IMG/VR virus record: IMGVR_UViG_3300023179_000232
Coordinates: 1 to 40,157 of that record
Origin: a virus
DNA length: 40,157 nucleotides
Reading direction: 5' to 3' (one strand)
Position 1 is the stretch's first letter. The number at the start of each line of letters is the position of its first letter. Shown here piece by piece: positions 20,857 to 27,062 of this stretch. The notes below the pieces were generated by a model. It did not search any database, was not told the DNA's origin, and was given only the letters and a program-made list of their open reading frames with translations. Made by a program: the position numbers and the translations under genes.

Positions 20857-22524
20857 ATGGCGTGGAAATACAATCCATTCACTGACGCGCTGGATCTCAC
20901 CGGAGCGGGCGGGACGAGCTACATCGATGGGGTAGTGGCTGACAGTTCATTGCTACCCACCACCCTTGGAACACCAGCCCTCGACTCCGTATATTTAACC
21001 AAGGCCGGAAGCGGCGTGTGGCTAATTTCTCGACGCCCCGCGGGACTGTATGTGCGTGTCGCCAACAACGGCGTGGCCGCGGACTGGACATATCTCGGCG
21101 CGTTTCCCGAAGTAAACGCAGACGGCAACTGGGAACTCTACAACTCGACTGACCCTACGAAGGAATTGAAGTTCGACCTGTCCGGCATCAGCACCTCGAC
21201 CGTTCGCACATTAACCGCCCCCAACGCTTCCGGCACCATCAGCCTCCAAGGCCACACCCACGTCGCCAGCGACATCACCAGCGGCACCTTCGACAACGCC
21301 CGCATCAACTGGGCTGCTCCCAGTGCAATCGGCGGAACCACCGCCGCCGCCGGAACCTTCACCACGCTCACGGCCAACAACGGCACCCTCACGGCGTCCG
21401 CGCCTGTTTTGGATCTGTCGCAGACTTGGAACGCAAGCGGAACCACGTTCACAGGACTGCGCGTCAATGTAACCAACACGGCGAGCGCGACCGCCTCGCT
21501 TCTCATGGATTTGCAAACAGGCGGCACCACGCAATTCAGTGTTCGCCGTGATGGCTCTGTGTTTGGAGGTTATTACAGATTTACAAGTTTAGACGTTGGC
21601 TTTTTTGTGCATAGTGTTGGCGGACAAGAAGTCGCGTTTGGGCCATCACCTAACCACTGGTATACCATAACCAGCACACGATTGCGTCTTTCGGGAGATA
21701 TTTCGCTGGGTCGCAGTGGATCGGCGGGGCAGGCGGTAGATTGCGTTCTGGTGCGCGACGACGTGGGAGTCCTTGCCCAGAGAAATGCGGCGAATGCCCA
21801 GACCTTTCGTATCTACAATACAACAGACGCAGGGCTGACGAATTTTGAGCGCGGATTCATGCGGTGGAGCGGAAACATTTTTCAAATAGGCAACGACAAA
21901 GGCGGCACAGGATCGCGTAGAACGCTGGAATTTGTGACGGATGGCACGGCTCGCTGGCGAGTTGGCGATGGTTCCATAAGTTCAAACCCGTCCATGCTGG
22001 CTCTTGGCAATATCGGCATTTTCGGCACGAACGAGAGCTACAACGTCATCATCGCGACAGGAGCACAGGGCACGGTCAATGCTGGCGTCTTCAGCCCAAA
22101 CGGAAGCAACACGGGCTATCTCGCCATCGGCGAGTCTCTGCACTTGGGCTTGACCAGCAGCGGCACCACCGGAGATGTGCGACTCGTGCGCGATGCGGCC
22201 AACATCTTGGCATTGCGTAACGGAGCCAGCACGCCGCAAACGTATCGAATCTACAACACATTCAGCAGCGCCACTTCGTTTGAACGTCTGAACATCCGGT
22301 GGGCAAGCAACGAGTGCATCATTGATGCCGAGGCCGGAAGCGGCGGAGGCACGCTGCGCGGCATTCGCTTTGGTTCAGCGACAACATCTCTGCTCGGTTT
22401 CTACAACGCCACGCCCATAGCGCAGCCCGCCGCTGTGGCCGATGCCACTGACGCCGCTTCCACGCAAGCCCGCCTCAACGACCTGCTCGCCCGCCTCCGC
22501 ACCATCGGAATCATCGCCACCTAA
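20857..22524 (+). CDS. Tail fibre/receptor-binding protein with repeated β modules
   Basis: A 555-residue fibre protein. The N-terminus (KYNPFTDALDLTG) and residues 140-175 (GHTHVASDITSGTFDNARI, AIGGTTAAAGTFTTLTAN) are typical of tail-fibre shafts. Two diverged copies of a module follow, around residues 294-350 and 445-505. They share the pattern VRD, then LAQRN/LALRN, QT(F/Y)RIYNT, FER, RW, N and I, and suggest stacked β-prism or β-helix repeats. The C-terminus (DATDAASTQARLNDLLARLRTIGIIAT) is a heptad-like trimerisation helix. Part of the middle (codons 230-310) is AT-rich, suggesting recombination. Starts four bases after the preceding stop. Confidence 0.75.
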   Translation: MAWKYNPFTDALDLTGAGGTSYIDGVVADSSLLPTTLGTPALDSVYLTKAGSGVWLISRRPAGLYVRVANNGVAADWTYLGAFPEVNADGNWELYNSTDPTKELKFDLSGISTSTVRTLTAPNASGTISLQGHTHVASDITSGTFDNARINWAAPSAIGGTTAAAGTFTTLTANNGTLTASAPVLDLSQTWNASGTTFTGLRVNVTNTASATASLLMDLQTGGTTQFSVRRDGSVFGGYYRFTSLDVGFFVHSVGGQEVAFGPSPNHWYTITSTRLRLSGDISLGRSGSAGQAVDCVLVRDDVGVLAQRNAANAQTFRIYNTTDAGLTNFERGFMRWSGNIFQIGNDKGGTGSRRTLEFVTDGTARWRVGDGSISSNPSMLALGNIGIFGTNESYNVIIATGAQGTVNAGVFSPNGSNTGYLAIGESLHLGLTSSGTTGDVRLVRDAANILALRNGASTPQTYRIYNTFSSATSFERLNIRWASNECIIDAEAGSGGGTLRGIRFGSATTSLLGFYNATPIAQPAAVADATDAASTQARLNDLLARLRTIGIIAT

Positions 22525-22530
22525 CGACTT

Positions 22531-22839
22531 ATGCTAACCAACCCTAATCCCATCACCACGGAACCCGTAGCCGCCAAGGTCTACGACCGTCTCCACGTTT
22601 ATAGTCTCTCGGCCATCCAGCCGACAACGGACAGCGGTTCCATCACCGTCGAGTTGCTACCCGCAACCGCAGACGGCGAACTGGCAAACGGCTCGCTCGT
22701 CCAAAAGATGACCGCGCCGTTGACGCCCGAAATACTCGCAGCGGTGCCCGAATTGGCCGCAGCGTTCGCCGCCGTCCTCGCCGCCATCCCCGCGACCCAA
22801 GCCTACTTGGCCAGCCAACAGGAGCAGCCCAATGAATAA
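22531..22839 (+). CDS. Unknown protein downstream of fibre
   Basis: A 102-residue protein with a β-rich first half (DRLHVYSLSAIQPTTDSGSITVELLPA) and an Ala-rich helical second half (ALTPEILAAVPELAAAFAAVL-like). It begins six bases after the fibre stop, and its 3' end overlaps the next gene by eight bases. A small fibre chaperone or cap is plausible from position, but I recognise no family. Confidence 0.5.
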   Translation: MLTNPNPITTEPVAAKVYDRLHVYSLSAIQPTTDSGSITVELLPATADGELANGSLVQKMTAPLTPEILAAVPELAAAFAAVLAAIPATQAYLASQQEQPNE

Positions 22840-22996
22840 GACCGTCACGCTCACCGAAGCCGAAGCCAAGATCGTGCAGCAGTCCCTCGACGCGGCTATC
22901 CGCCAAGGCGGAGCCAATGCCGCGGTGGTCATCTTGCCAATCATGCAGTCTATCGAAAAGCAACTGACCGCGGATGACGGCAACGCTCCAGTTTAA
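22832..22996 (+). CDS. Small helical protein, unknown
   Basis: A 54-residue ORF starting in the overlap with the previous gene (AATGAATAA). One amphipathic helix (TEAEAKIVQQSLDAAIRQGG) is followed by AAVVILPIMQSIEKQL. This pattern, a short helix with IxxxIxxQL at the end, is frequent in small phage proteins near fibres, but no function is known to me. It overlaps the next gene by 23 bases. Confidence 0.5.
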   Translation: MNKTVTLTEAEAKIVQQSLDAAIRQGGANAAVVILPIMQSIEKQLTADDGNAPV

Positions 22997-23192
22997 CCTG
23001 CCCGAAGAGCAGGAAGAATTTCAGTGCGCCGTTGACGGCGGCGAGTGGAAGTCCGCGATGGACGACATGAGCAACTGGCTCCGCTCCAAGCTCAAATACG
23101 AAGAACTAACGCCGGAGCAAGACGCCGCCTACGAGGAAGCGCGAAAGCATCTTTTTACGATACTTGAAGAGCGCGGACTGCAACTTTGGTGA
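22974..23192 (+). CDS. Small acidic protein, unknown
   Basis: A 72-residue acidic, helical protein (FNLPEEQEEFQCAVDGGEWKSAMDDMSNWLRSKLKY). This resembles a widespread short phage family beginning LPEE..EFK.A..G..Y...L.D....LR...KY, whose role is not established. It closes the fibre operon; 39 bases containing a candidate promoter and an exact dispersed motif follow. Confidence 0.55.
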   Translation: MTATLQFNLPEEQEEFQCAVDGGEWKSAMDDMSNWLRSKLKYEELTPEQDAAYEEARKHLFTILEERGLQLW

Positions 23193-23217
23193 ACCCTTGA
23201 CCACCGTCCGGCGTGGC

Positions 23218-23231
23218 GGTTTAGTCAAAAC
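23218..23231 (+). promoter_or_regulatory. Dispersed motif site 7 (exact) with sigma-70-like spacing
   Basis: GGTTTAGTCAAAAC abuts the ATG at 23232 with no gap. TTGACC (23197-23202) lies 17 bases before TTTAGT (23220-23225), so the site could be the -10 region of the lysis-cassette promoter. No Shine-Dalgarno sequence remains before the ATG, so translation would be leaderless or near-leaderless if transcription starts here. Confidence 0.7.
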
Positions 23232-23369
23232 ATGCGTTTCCTACTTCTCATCGCCGCCGTCGCACTGACCGGCTGTTCCAACCTTTCCGAAGTCCGCTTC
23301 GGCTGGGACTTCAAAAACAACTCGCTGACGGTGTCGATGCCGTTGGCAAAACCGACATCAAGCAAATGA
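23232..23369 (+). CDS. Small outer-membrane lipoprotein (possible o-spanin)
   Basis: A 45-residue protein with a type II signal peptide: MRFLLLIAAVALTGC, lipobox L-T-G-C15. Cleavage would leave a 31-residue lipidated peptide (SNLSEVRFGWDFKNNSLTV). It is the first gene of the lysis cassette and overlaps the next gene by four bases. A tiny lipoprotein beside a lysis enzyme fits an o-spanin (Rz1-like) role, but it lacks the Pro-rich tail usual for Rz1 and no coiled-coil i-spanin partner is evident. A superinfection-exclusion lipoprotein is the alternative. Confidence 0.6.
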   Translation: MRFLLLIAAVALTGCSNLSEVRFGWDFKNNSLTVSMPLAKPTSSK

Positions 23370-23533
23370 AAAATTGGCAAACGAGCCTTCTTGGCATCCT
23401 CACCATAATCGCCGCATCCAGCAGTGCTGGACGCGATTTCATCACCACCGGACAGCTTCCCGATCTGGGACTTCTTCTCGCTTCGCTTACCGCGGGCTGG
23501 GGTTTGATCGTGGCACGCGATGCCCGCAACTAA
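23366..23533 (+). CDS. Small membrane protein of lysis cassette, holin-like
   Basis: A 55-residue ORF beginning MKNWQTSLLGILTIIAA with a second hydrophobic segment near the end (GLLLASLTAGWGLIVARDA). This K-N-W-(K/Q)-T-(S/T) start with a closing GxGLxxA(R/K)D is a pattern I know from many short phage proteins next to endolysins, usually called holin-like. The pair of helices and the place between lipoprotein and cell-wall enzyme support a role in lysis. It overlaps its neighbours by 4 and 14 bases. Confidence 0.6.
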   Translation: MKNWQTSLLGILTIIAASSSAGRDFITTGQLPDLGLLLASLTAGWGLIVARDARN

Positions 23534-24095
23534 ACCCAAGACTCGCCCGCGCATTACCGCGCAGGACGTCGAGGAAATTGTCCGCAAGAACGGCGTCAAA
23601 GACGCTGTCGCCATCGTGGGCATTCGCGGCTACTACCTCCGCACCCTTGGCGACCCACGGAAGAACGACCGCGGGATATGGGACGACTGCATTGCGGTGA
23701 TCTCGCCCACAACATTCGCCGCATACAACGGCAACACCGACCCGTCGTTCTGGCGCAAAGGCATTGCGTCACTGGTCGAAGGCGTCCACCGCTACCGGAA
23801 GGGCAAGCACGGGATCTCCCGCGGCAACCCATATCCGGCGCTGCGTCCGGCGACACCGGATGAATCGGTGCCGGTGACGCGGGACGGCGAACTGGGGCGC
23901 TCGCGTGGAATCGCCATAAACATTCACCGCGGGGGAAGCATCGACTCGACATCACAATCTGTGACTTCAAGTCTTGGGTGCCAGACGATCCCACGCGAGC
24001 AGTGGCCCAGCTTCATCGGACTCGTTTACGGGGAGATGGATCGGTATCAGCAGAAGACGGTTCCTTACGTTCTAACGTCGGCACAGAGCGCCTAA
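23520..24095 (+). CDS. L,D-transpeptidase-like cell-wall enzyme (putative endolysin)
   Basis: A 191-residue protein. The N-terminus is basic. The core runs VAIVGIRGYYLRTLGDPRKNDRGIWDDCIAVISP. It ends in INIHRGGSIDSTSQSVTSSLGCQTIP. The H-x-G-G … S-x-G-C arrangement (His about 137, Cys about 154) resembles the HX14-17(S/T)xGC catalytic motif of YkuD-type L,D-transpeptidase folds. Phage members of this class are thought to act on peptidoglycan. No signal peptide is present, so it would need a holin, and a holin-like ORF precedes it. Its last 83 bases overlap the convergent integrase gene. It could instead be a carboxypeptidase of similar fold. Confidence 0.55.
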   Translation: MPATKPKTRPRITAQDVEEIVRKNGVKDAVAIVGIRGYYLRTLGDPRKNDRGIWDDCIAVISPTTFAAYNGNTDPSFWRKGIASLVEGVHRYRKGKHGISRGNPYPALRPATPDESVPVTRDGELGRSRGIAINIHRGGSIDSTSQSVTSSLGCQTIPREQWPSFIGLVYGEMDRYQQKTVPYVLTSAQSA

Positions 24096-25212
24096 TCGCT
24101 TCGGCCATAGTCTGTATCGAAGCATGAGTGTAGTTGTTGCTGACCTTTGTCGAATCGTGGTCGCAGACGAGTTGCCGCACGCGTTGATCAACCCCTGCAT
24201 CGCACATGAGACTGTTGATGGTATGTCGGAAGGAATGAAACGTCTTGTCCGTCATCCCGCGACCTTGGCCTTTCTTCTTGGTTTTCGTCCGTGTGATGCC
24301 AGCGCGGTCGAGCAGATCGGAGAAGTGGCGTGAGGCCACGGATACCGACAGCTTGGCAAGGACGGGGGTGATTTTACCTTTTCCGCGGAGGGTGGAAAGT
24401 TCGCCTACGAGCGGAACCGAGACGACGACGCCTTTGCGGCTTTTCTTCTCCGGCAAAAAGCGCAGGACGCCGTTTTCGATTTCCTCGTAGCGGCGGCGCG
24501 TGGCGTCACCAATTCGCATACCGTAATACAACCCGAATAGACAGGCGGTGCGCCACTCCGACTCCGCGGCGGCAAGGATGGCGGCGATCTCGTCTTTGGT
24601 AAACGCCTTCCGGCTGGTGCCTCCGGTGCGTTGCAGCGAGACAAGCTCCGCAACATTGCTGTCGATCTGCCGGAGCAGAACGGCCCGCCGGAGGACAGAG
24701 CGGACGGCCTTGATGATGTAGACCACGGTCGATTCGGCCAGACCGCTGTCGGCCAGCGACTGCCGGAAGTCCGCGATGTCGTCGGCGGTGATGCCGCGCA
24801 GATCGTGACCGGCGCGGACACCCAGCCAGCGGGCGAAGTGGGCAACGTCATTGCGATACTTCTCCAGCGACCGCGGCTTCGATGATTTGGCCGCGAGCCA
24901 GCCCTCGACGGCCTTGTGCCACGACGTCTTTTTCCGCGGGTTGGCGACGTTGGCCAGCCGTAGGAGCGAGTCCAACCGGCGCTGCGCCCAATGCTCGTCG
25001 ATAGCCTCCGGATTGCGGGCCTCGCGCCCTGTGCGCTCCATTTCGTCGGCAACGGCCTTTGCTGCCCGCTTGGGCGTGGTTTTGTGTGGCAGGCGGGTGG
25101 AACGCATGGTAAGCCTCCAGAAGCCTCCGGCAGGGTATTCCGGCGAGACAATCCACACGCGCATGCGGGCAATCCAATATGGTGACGAGGGGATGGTGGT
25201 AAGCGATGCCAT
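24013..25212 (-). CDS. int: Tyrosine integrase
   Basis: A 399-residue tyrosine recombinase that would join attP to a host tRNA gene and excise it again. The N-terminus (residues 8-60, SPYWIARMRVW, then LPHKTTPKRAAKAVADEMER) resembles the arm-site-binding domain. Residues 95-185 are a SAM-like core-binding domain. The catalytic domain has R233 (YGMRIGDATR), a likely Lys near 257-258 (EKKSRKG), H326-S-F-R329 (FHSFRHT), H352 (CDHDS) and nucleophile Y361 (NNYTH). It is the only confident minus-strand gene. Its 5' end faces attP about 100 bases away, and its 3' end overlaps the lysis enzyme gene. Starting at the first ATG keeps the complete arm-binding domain. Confidence 0.93.
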   Translation of the reverse strand: MASLTTIPSSPYWIARMRVWIVSPEYPAGGFWRLTMRSTRLPHKTTPKRAAKAVADEMERTGREARNPEAIDEHWAQRRLDSLLRLANVANPRKKTSWHKAVEGWLAAKSSKPRSLEKYRNDVAHFARWLGVRAGHDLRGITADDIADFRQSLADSGLAESTVVYIIKAVRSVLRRAVLLRQIDSNVAELVSLQRTGGTSRKAFTKDEIAAILAAAESEWRTACLFGLYYGMRIGDATRRRYEEIENGVLRFLPEKKSRKGVVVSVPLVGELSTLRGKGKITPVLAKLSVSVASRHFSDLLDRAGITRTKTKKKGQGRGMTDKTFHSFRHTINSLMCDAGVDQRVRQLVCDHDSTKVSNNYTHASIQTMAEAIRRSVPTLERKEPSSADTDPSPRKRVR

Positions 25213-25278
25213 AGAAGGCCAAGTTACAACAGCCAGCTATACATTAAAACCCATAAAATGCATAAAGTAAAAGGGGCG

Positions 25279-25289
25279 TTTTACTCTGT
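25279..25289 (+). repeat. Integrase arm-site candidate, left copy
   Basis: TTTTACTCTGT occurs here and again at 25336-25346, flanking the tRNA-like attP core. Direct repeats placed this way are typical arm-type binding sites. Confidence 0.5.
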
Positions 25290-25310
25290 TACAGAAGCAC
25301 TTACACAAAA

Positions 25311-25337
25311 CGAGGGTTCGATTCCCTTCACCCGCTT
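25311..25337 (+). other. attP: attP core: 3' end of a tRNA-Gly-type gene
   Basis: The bases read as a T arm, GAGGG-TTCGATT-CCCTT, then the 3' acceptor strand CACCCGCT. The implied 5' acceptor GCGGGTG is that of common bacterial tRNA-Gly genes. Only the 3' part is present, directly upstream of the integrase gene, which is how phages that integrate into tRNA genes carry their attP core and rebuild the tRNA after insertion. The exact crossover point cannot be seen from one sequence. Confidence 0.8.
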
Positions 25338-25346
25338 TTACTCTGT
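25336..25346 (+). repeat. Integrase arm-site candidate, right copy
   Basis: Second copy of TTTTACTCTGT, overlapping the end of the attP core. Two further short repeats follow: TTAGCACAC at 25370-25378 and 25383-25391, and TTTAGAT at 25394-25400 and 25412-25418. These may be more arm or accessory-factor sites. Confidence 0.5.
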
Positions 25347-25421
25347 AAACACCTCCGGAATCACCCGATTTAGCACACCCAGTTAGCACACGTTTTAGAT
25401 ATTGCATACGCTTTAGATCCG

Positions 25422-25435
25422 CGTTTGACTAAACC
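25422..25435 (-). promoter_or_regulatory. Dispersed motif site 8 (reverse; 12/14)
   Basis: Read on the minus strand it is GGTTTAGTCAAACG, with the core exact. It ends two bases before the ATG at 25438, and so sits between attP and the first gene of the early region. Confidence 0.6.
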
Positions 25436-25437
25436 GT

Positions 25438-25962
25438 ATGCCTTACGCCGACCGCGAGCAGCAACTGGCCGCGATGCGAAAACGCTACGCCGAGCGGTAT
25501 GCGTCGGATCCAAAGTTCCGGCAAGAAGAGGCCAAGCGCAAAGCCCGCCACTATTCGCAGGACGAACTTTATCAGCGGCGAGCAAAACAAAGGGCCGCGC
25601 TGCGACATCGCCGCACTTACATTCCGGCAAGCGAACGCTGCCCGTATCACGCTGCCTTGCTTAAAATCGCCCGCATCTTAAAAAAACTGGAGGGGCATGC
25701 CTGTAAATGTCCTACCCCCGCCGGTAGTGTGGCCGGTGATATGGAACACCAAGCTATTGAACTCATCTTGCAACTTTCACACAGGGAGGGTTTTACCCCA
25801 TCCGAATTGTTGGCTGACGCACTTGACAACTGGCAGACAGTGGATGACAGTTCCCAGTATGAAGAAGAAACCGACCAGCGGCGGGAGGGCGGCGGATCGC
25901 ATCCGCAAGACGCTGTCCTTGCCGCAGGATCTGACGGCTCGCATCCAAGAGGTGGCCGATGA
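25438..25962 (+). CDS. Basic helical protein at the start of the early region, unknown
   Basis: A 174-residue protein. The first 60 residues (YADREQQLAAMRKRYAERYASDPKFRQEEAKRKARHY) are Arg/Lys/Glu-rich helix of a type often seen in phage and environmental bacterial proteins with HNH-like or DNA-associated roles. Two Cys (ERCPYH, ACKCP) could bind metal. Later comes EHQAIELILQLSHREGFTPSELLADALDNW, which looks like a small helical domain. The final 35 residues overlap the next gene out of frame and look less protein-like. Function unknown; it is the first rightward gene after attP. Confidence 0.5.
   Translation: MPYADREQQLAAMRKRYAERYASDPKFRQEEAKRKARHYSQDELYQRRAKQRAALRHRRTYIPASERCPYHAALLKIARILKKLEGHACKCPTPAGSVAGDMEHQAIELILQLSHREGFTPSELLADALDNWQTVDDSSQYEEETDQRREGGGSHPQDAVLAAGSDGSHPRGGR
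25829..25841. promoter_or_regulatory. Palindromic operator copy 1 (ACTGGCAGACAGT, one mismatch)
   Basis: It follows a perfect -35-like TTGACA (25823-25828) and lies 17 bases before the ribbon-helix-helix-like gene at 25859. One base differs from the exact copies near 26.1 kb. Autorepression of that gene is the natural reading. Confidence 0.5.
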
Positions 25963-26077
25963 GCAGTATGCCGGTGATTTCACAAGGGCGACCTTGGAGA
26001 TCCTCGCCACGCGCTATCCGGAGGCCCGCCGGTTCCTGCGCGAAAACACGACCTACAAGCACAGCCGGAAAAAATAA
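25859..26077 (+). CDS. Ribbon-helix-helix-like regulator candidate
   Basis: A 72-residue protein: a basic N-terminus (KKKPTSGGRAADR), a short strand RKTLSLP, then two helices DLTARIQEVADEQ and FTRATLEILATRY. This is the β-α-α layout of MetJ/Arc/CopG proteins that bind palindromes as dimers. ACTGTCNGACAGT operator copies lie just upstream (25829) and just downstream (26092, 26115), so I infer autoregulation and control of the following operon. It overlaps the previous gene by 104 bases and ends within an A/T palindrome. It is one of two lysogeny-control candidates here; a classical CI-type repressor is absent. Confidence 0.6.
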   Translation: MKKKPTSGGRAADRIRKTLSLPQDLTARIQEVADEQYAGDFTRATLEILATRYPEARRFLRENTTYKHSRKK

Positions 26078-26086
26078 TTTTTTTCC
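26067..26086. promoter_or_regulatory. A/T-rich palindrome before early promoter
   Basis: GGAAAAAA-TAAT-TTTTTTCC is an 8-bp palindrome containing the stop codon of the gene ending at 26077. It could act as a bidirectional weak terminator, or as an UP-like element for the -35-like TTGACT at 26089-26094. Confidence 0.45.
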
Positions 26087-26088
26087 TA

Positions 26089-26127
26089 TTGACTGTCCGA
26101 CAGTCCAATGGCAAACTGTCAGACAGT
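26089..26127 (+). promoter_or_regulatory. Early promoter/operator: TTGACT with two palindromic operators
   Basis: TTGACT (26089-26094) overlaps the exact palindrome ACTGTCCGACAGT (26092-26104). A second, ACTGTCAGACAGT (26115-26127), has its centre 23 bases away, about two helical turns, and would cover the -10 region. No strong TATAAT is visible. Two operators over a promoter in front of the recombination operon look like a repressible early control region. Confidence 0.6.
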
Positions 26128-26158
26128 TGATGAATTATTCGTCAGCTACCTACACACA

Positions 26159-26461
26159 ATGAACACACAAACCACCACAACGGGCGCGGGGATTTCCGCC
26201 GCGCATGACGAGTTCGCTCCTCGCCACTACGAAACGCCTTGCGACGAATCTTTCCCGATTGGGCAAGTTCGCTGCGTTGGGGTCTATAACGGCGGCAACT
26301 TGGCGAACTATTGGACGGGGCGCGGCTGGGCGACCAACAAGTGCTATGCCAAACGCTACAAGACGTCCAAGGCCGCAAAAATCGTTGCAACCCGCAAGGG
26401 CGGCAAAGTCTTGCGGTTCTATCGGGACAACGGGGGCAACTATCCTCTGCGCCACGCATGA
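26159..26461 (+). CDS. Small basic protein, unknown, first gene of the repressible operon
   Basis: A 100-residue protein with Thr-rich start (MNTQTTTTGAG) and a basic, aromatic C-terminal half (GVYNGGNLANYWTGRGWATNKCYAKRYKTSKAAKIVATRKGGKVLRFYRDNGG). The AKRYKT … KAAKIVATRKGGKVLRF part recalls the small phage repeat KRFKTLKEAEKFAKK-type domains, but I cannot assign a family. I take ATG 26159 as start because an upstream in-frame ATG at 26108 would lie inside the operator region. Confidence 0.55.
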   Translation: MNTQTTTTGAGISAAHDEFAPRHYETPCDESFPIGQVRCVGVYNGGNLANYWTGRGWATNKCYAKRYKTSKAAKIVATRKGGKVLRFYRDNGGNYPLRHA

Positions 26462-26652
26462 CCGCCGCCCGCGTAATCGCATCCGTCGAGCCGCTGCTCG
26501 CCGCCCAGATCCGTCTGGCGCGGCGATGCGGCGCGGACGAGATCCGCATCCCCATTGGTCGCGCCATCGGCGTGATGCACGAACTTCAGCACCTCCGCGA
26601 TACCGAGCGCCGCGAGCGCCGTCCGGTGCCGCGGGACATTCACCCGATATAG
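26458..26652 (+). CDS. Small helical protein, unknown
   Basis: A 64-residue protein coupled by ATGA to the previous gene. It has two helices (ARVIASVEPLLAAQIRLARRC and GRAIGVMHELQHLRDTERRERR) separated by GADEIRIPI. HELQH contains H-E-x-x-H, but with only 64 residues and no third ligand I regard this as chance. Function unknown; it is part of the early operon before the recombination genes. Confidence 0.5.
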   Translation: MTAARVIASVEPLLAAQIRLARRCGADEIRIPIGRAIGVMHELQHLRDTERRERRPVPRDIHPI

Positions 26653-26667
26653 CAACCTAATCAGCCC

Positions 26668-26841
26668 ATGCCCACCGAACCCACCATCCGCAAAACCATA
26701 TCGTTCCCGCGCAGCCTTGTCGTCCGGCTGGCCGCGGAGGCCAAGTCCGAGCGCCGCCGGTTCTCGCCACAGGTCGTCAAGGCCATCGAAGACCTTTTTG
26801 CGCTCCAAACTGTCAGACAGTCCAAGGGAGGCCAGCGATGA
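26668..26841 (+). CDS. Second ribbon-helix-helix-like DNA-binding protein
   Basis: A 57-residue protein with a β-strand IRKTISFP followed by helices RSLVVRLAAEAKSE and FSPQVVKAIEDLFAL, the short MetJ/Arc-type pattern. Unusually, an exact operator ACTGTCAGACAGT (26809-26821) lies inside its own 3' coding sequence, encoding QTVRQS. The TGA overlaps the next ATG. It and the gene at 25859 could be competing regulators, as in a Cro/repressor-type switch; that is inference. Confidence 0.55.
   Translation: MPTEPTIRKTISFPRSLVVRLAAEAKSERRRFSPQVVKAIEDLFALQTVRQSKGGQR
26809..26821. promoter_or_regulatory. Palindromic operator copy 4 (exact, intragenic)
   Basis: ACTGTCAGACAGT, identical to the copy at 26115-26127, lies within the 3' end of the gene at 26668, 17 bases before the next start codon. 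A 13-bp exact repeat in a coding region is unlikely by chance. Confidence 0.6.
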
Positions 26842-27062
26842 CGCTCATTGATAAAGCCCACGCCGCACCCCGCGGCGACCAGCGCAACTACAGCAACGAA
26901 CTTGTCGATGCCGTCGAAGTGTTGCGCGGCAAGGGCTGGGGCTTCCGCGCCATTCACAAGTGGATGTCCGACCAAGAGGAAGACGTCCACCCCAACTGGG
27001 TCACTTTCGCGTCGGCCATGTGCCAGCGCATTCAACACCGCAGGAACAAGAACACACAATGA
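26838..27062 (+). CDS. Small helix-turn-helix-like protein, unknown
   Basis: A 74-residue protein starting at ATG 26838 in the ATGA overlap. The segment YSNELVDAVEVLRGKGWGFRAIHKWMSDQEEDVHPNWVTFASAM looks like a short tri-helical DNA-binding unit (GWGFRAIHKWM as a turn, WVTFASAM as the recognition helix). This is the shape of domains that choose small regulators or recombinase accessory proteins. The basic tail QHRRNKNTQ would suit DNA contact. No named family. Confidence 0.5.
   Translation: MTLIDKAHAAPRGDQRNYSNELVDAVEVLRGKGWGFRAIHKWMSDQEEDVHPNWVTFASAMCQRIQHRRNKNTQ

Noticed and set aside
22834-22840. Programmed frameshift between the 102- and 54-residue proteins
   Set aside because: The second frame has its own ATG in the overlap and the two proteins show no common domain, so ordinary coupling suffices.
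26458-26652. HELQH as a second HExxH metalloprotease
   Set aside because: Only 64 residues with no third ligand, and the motif lies in a plain charged helix.
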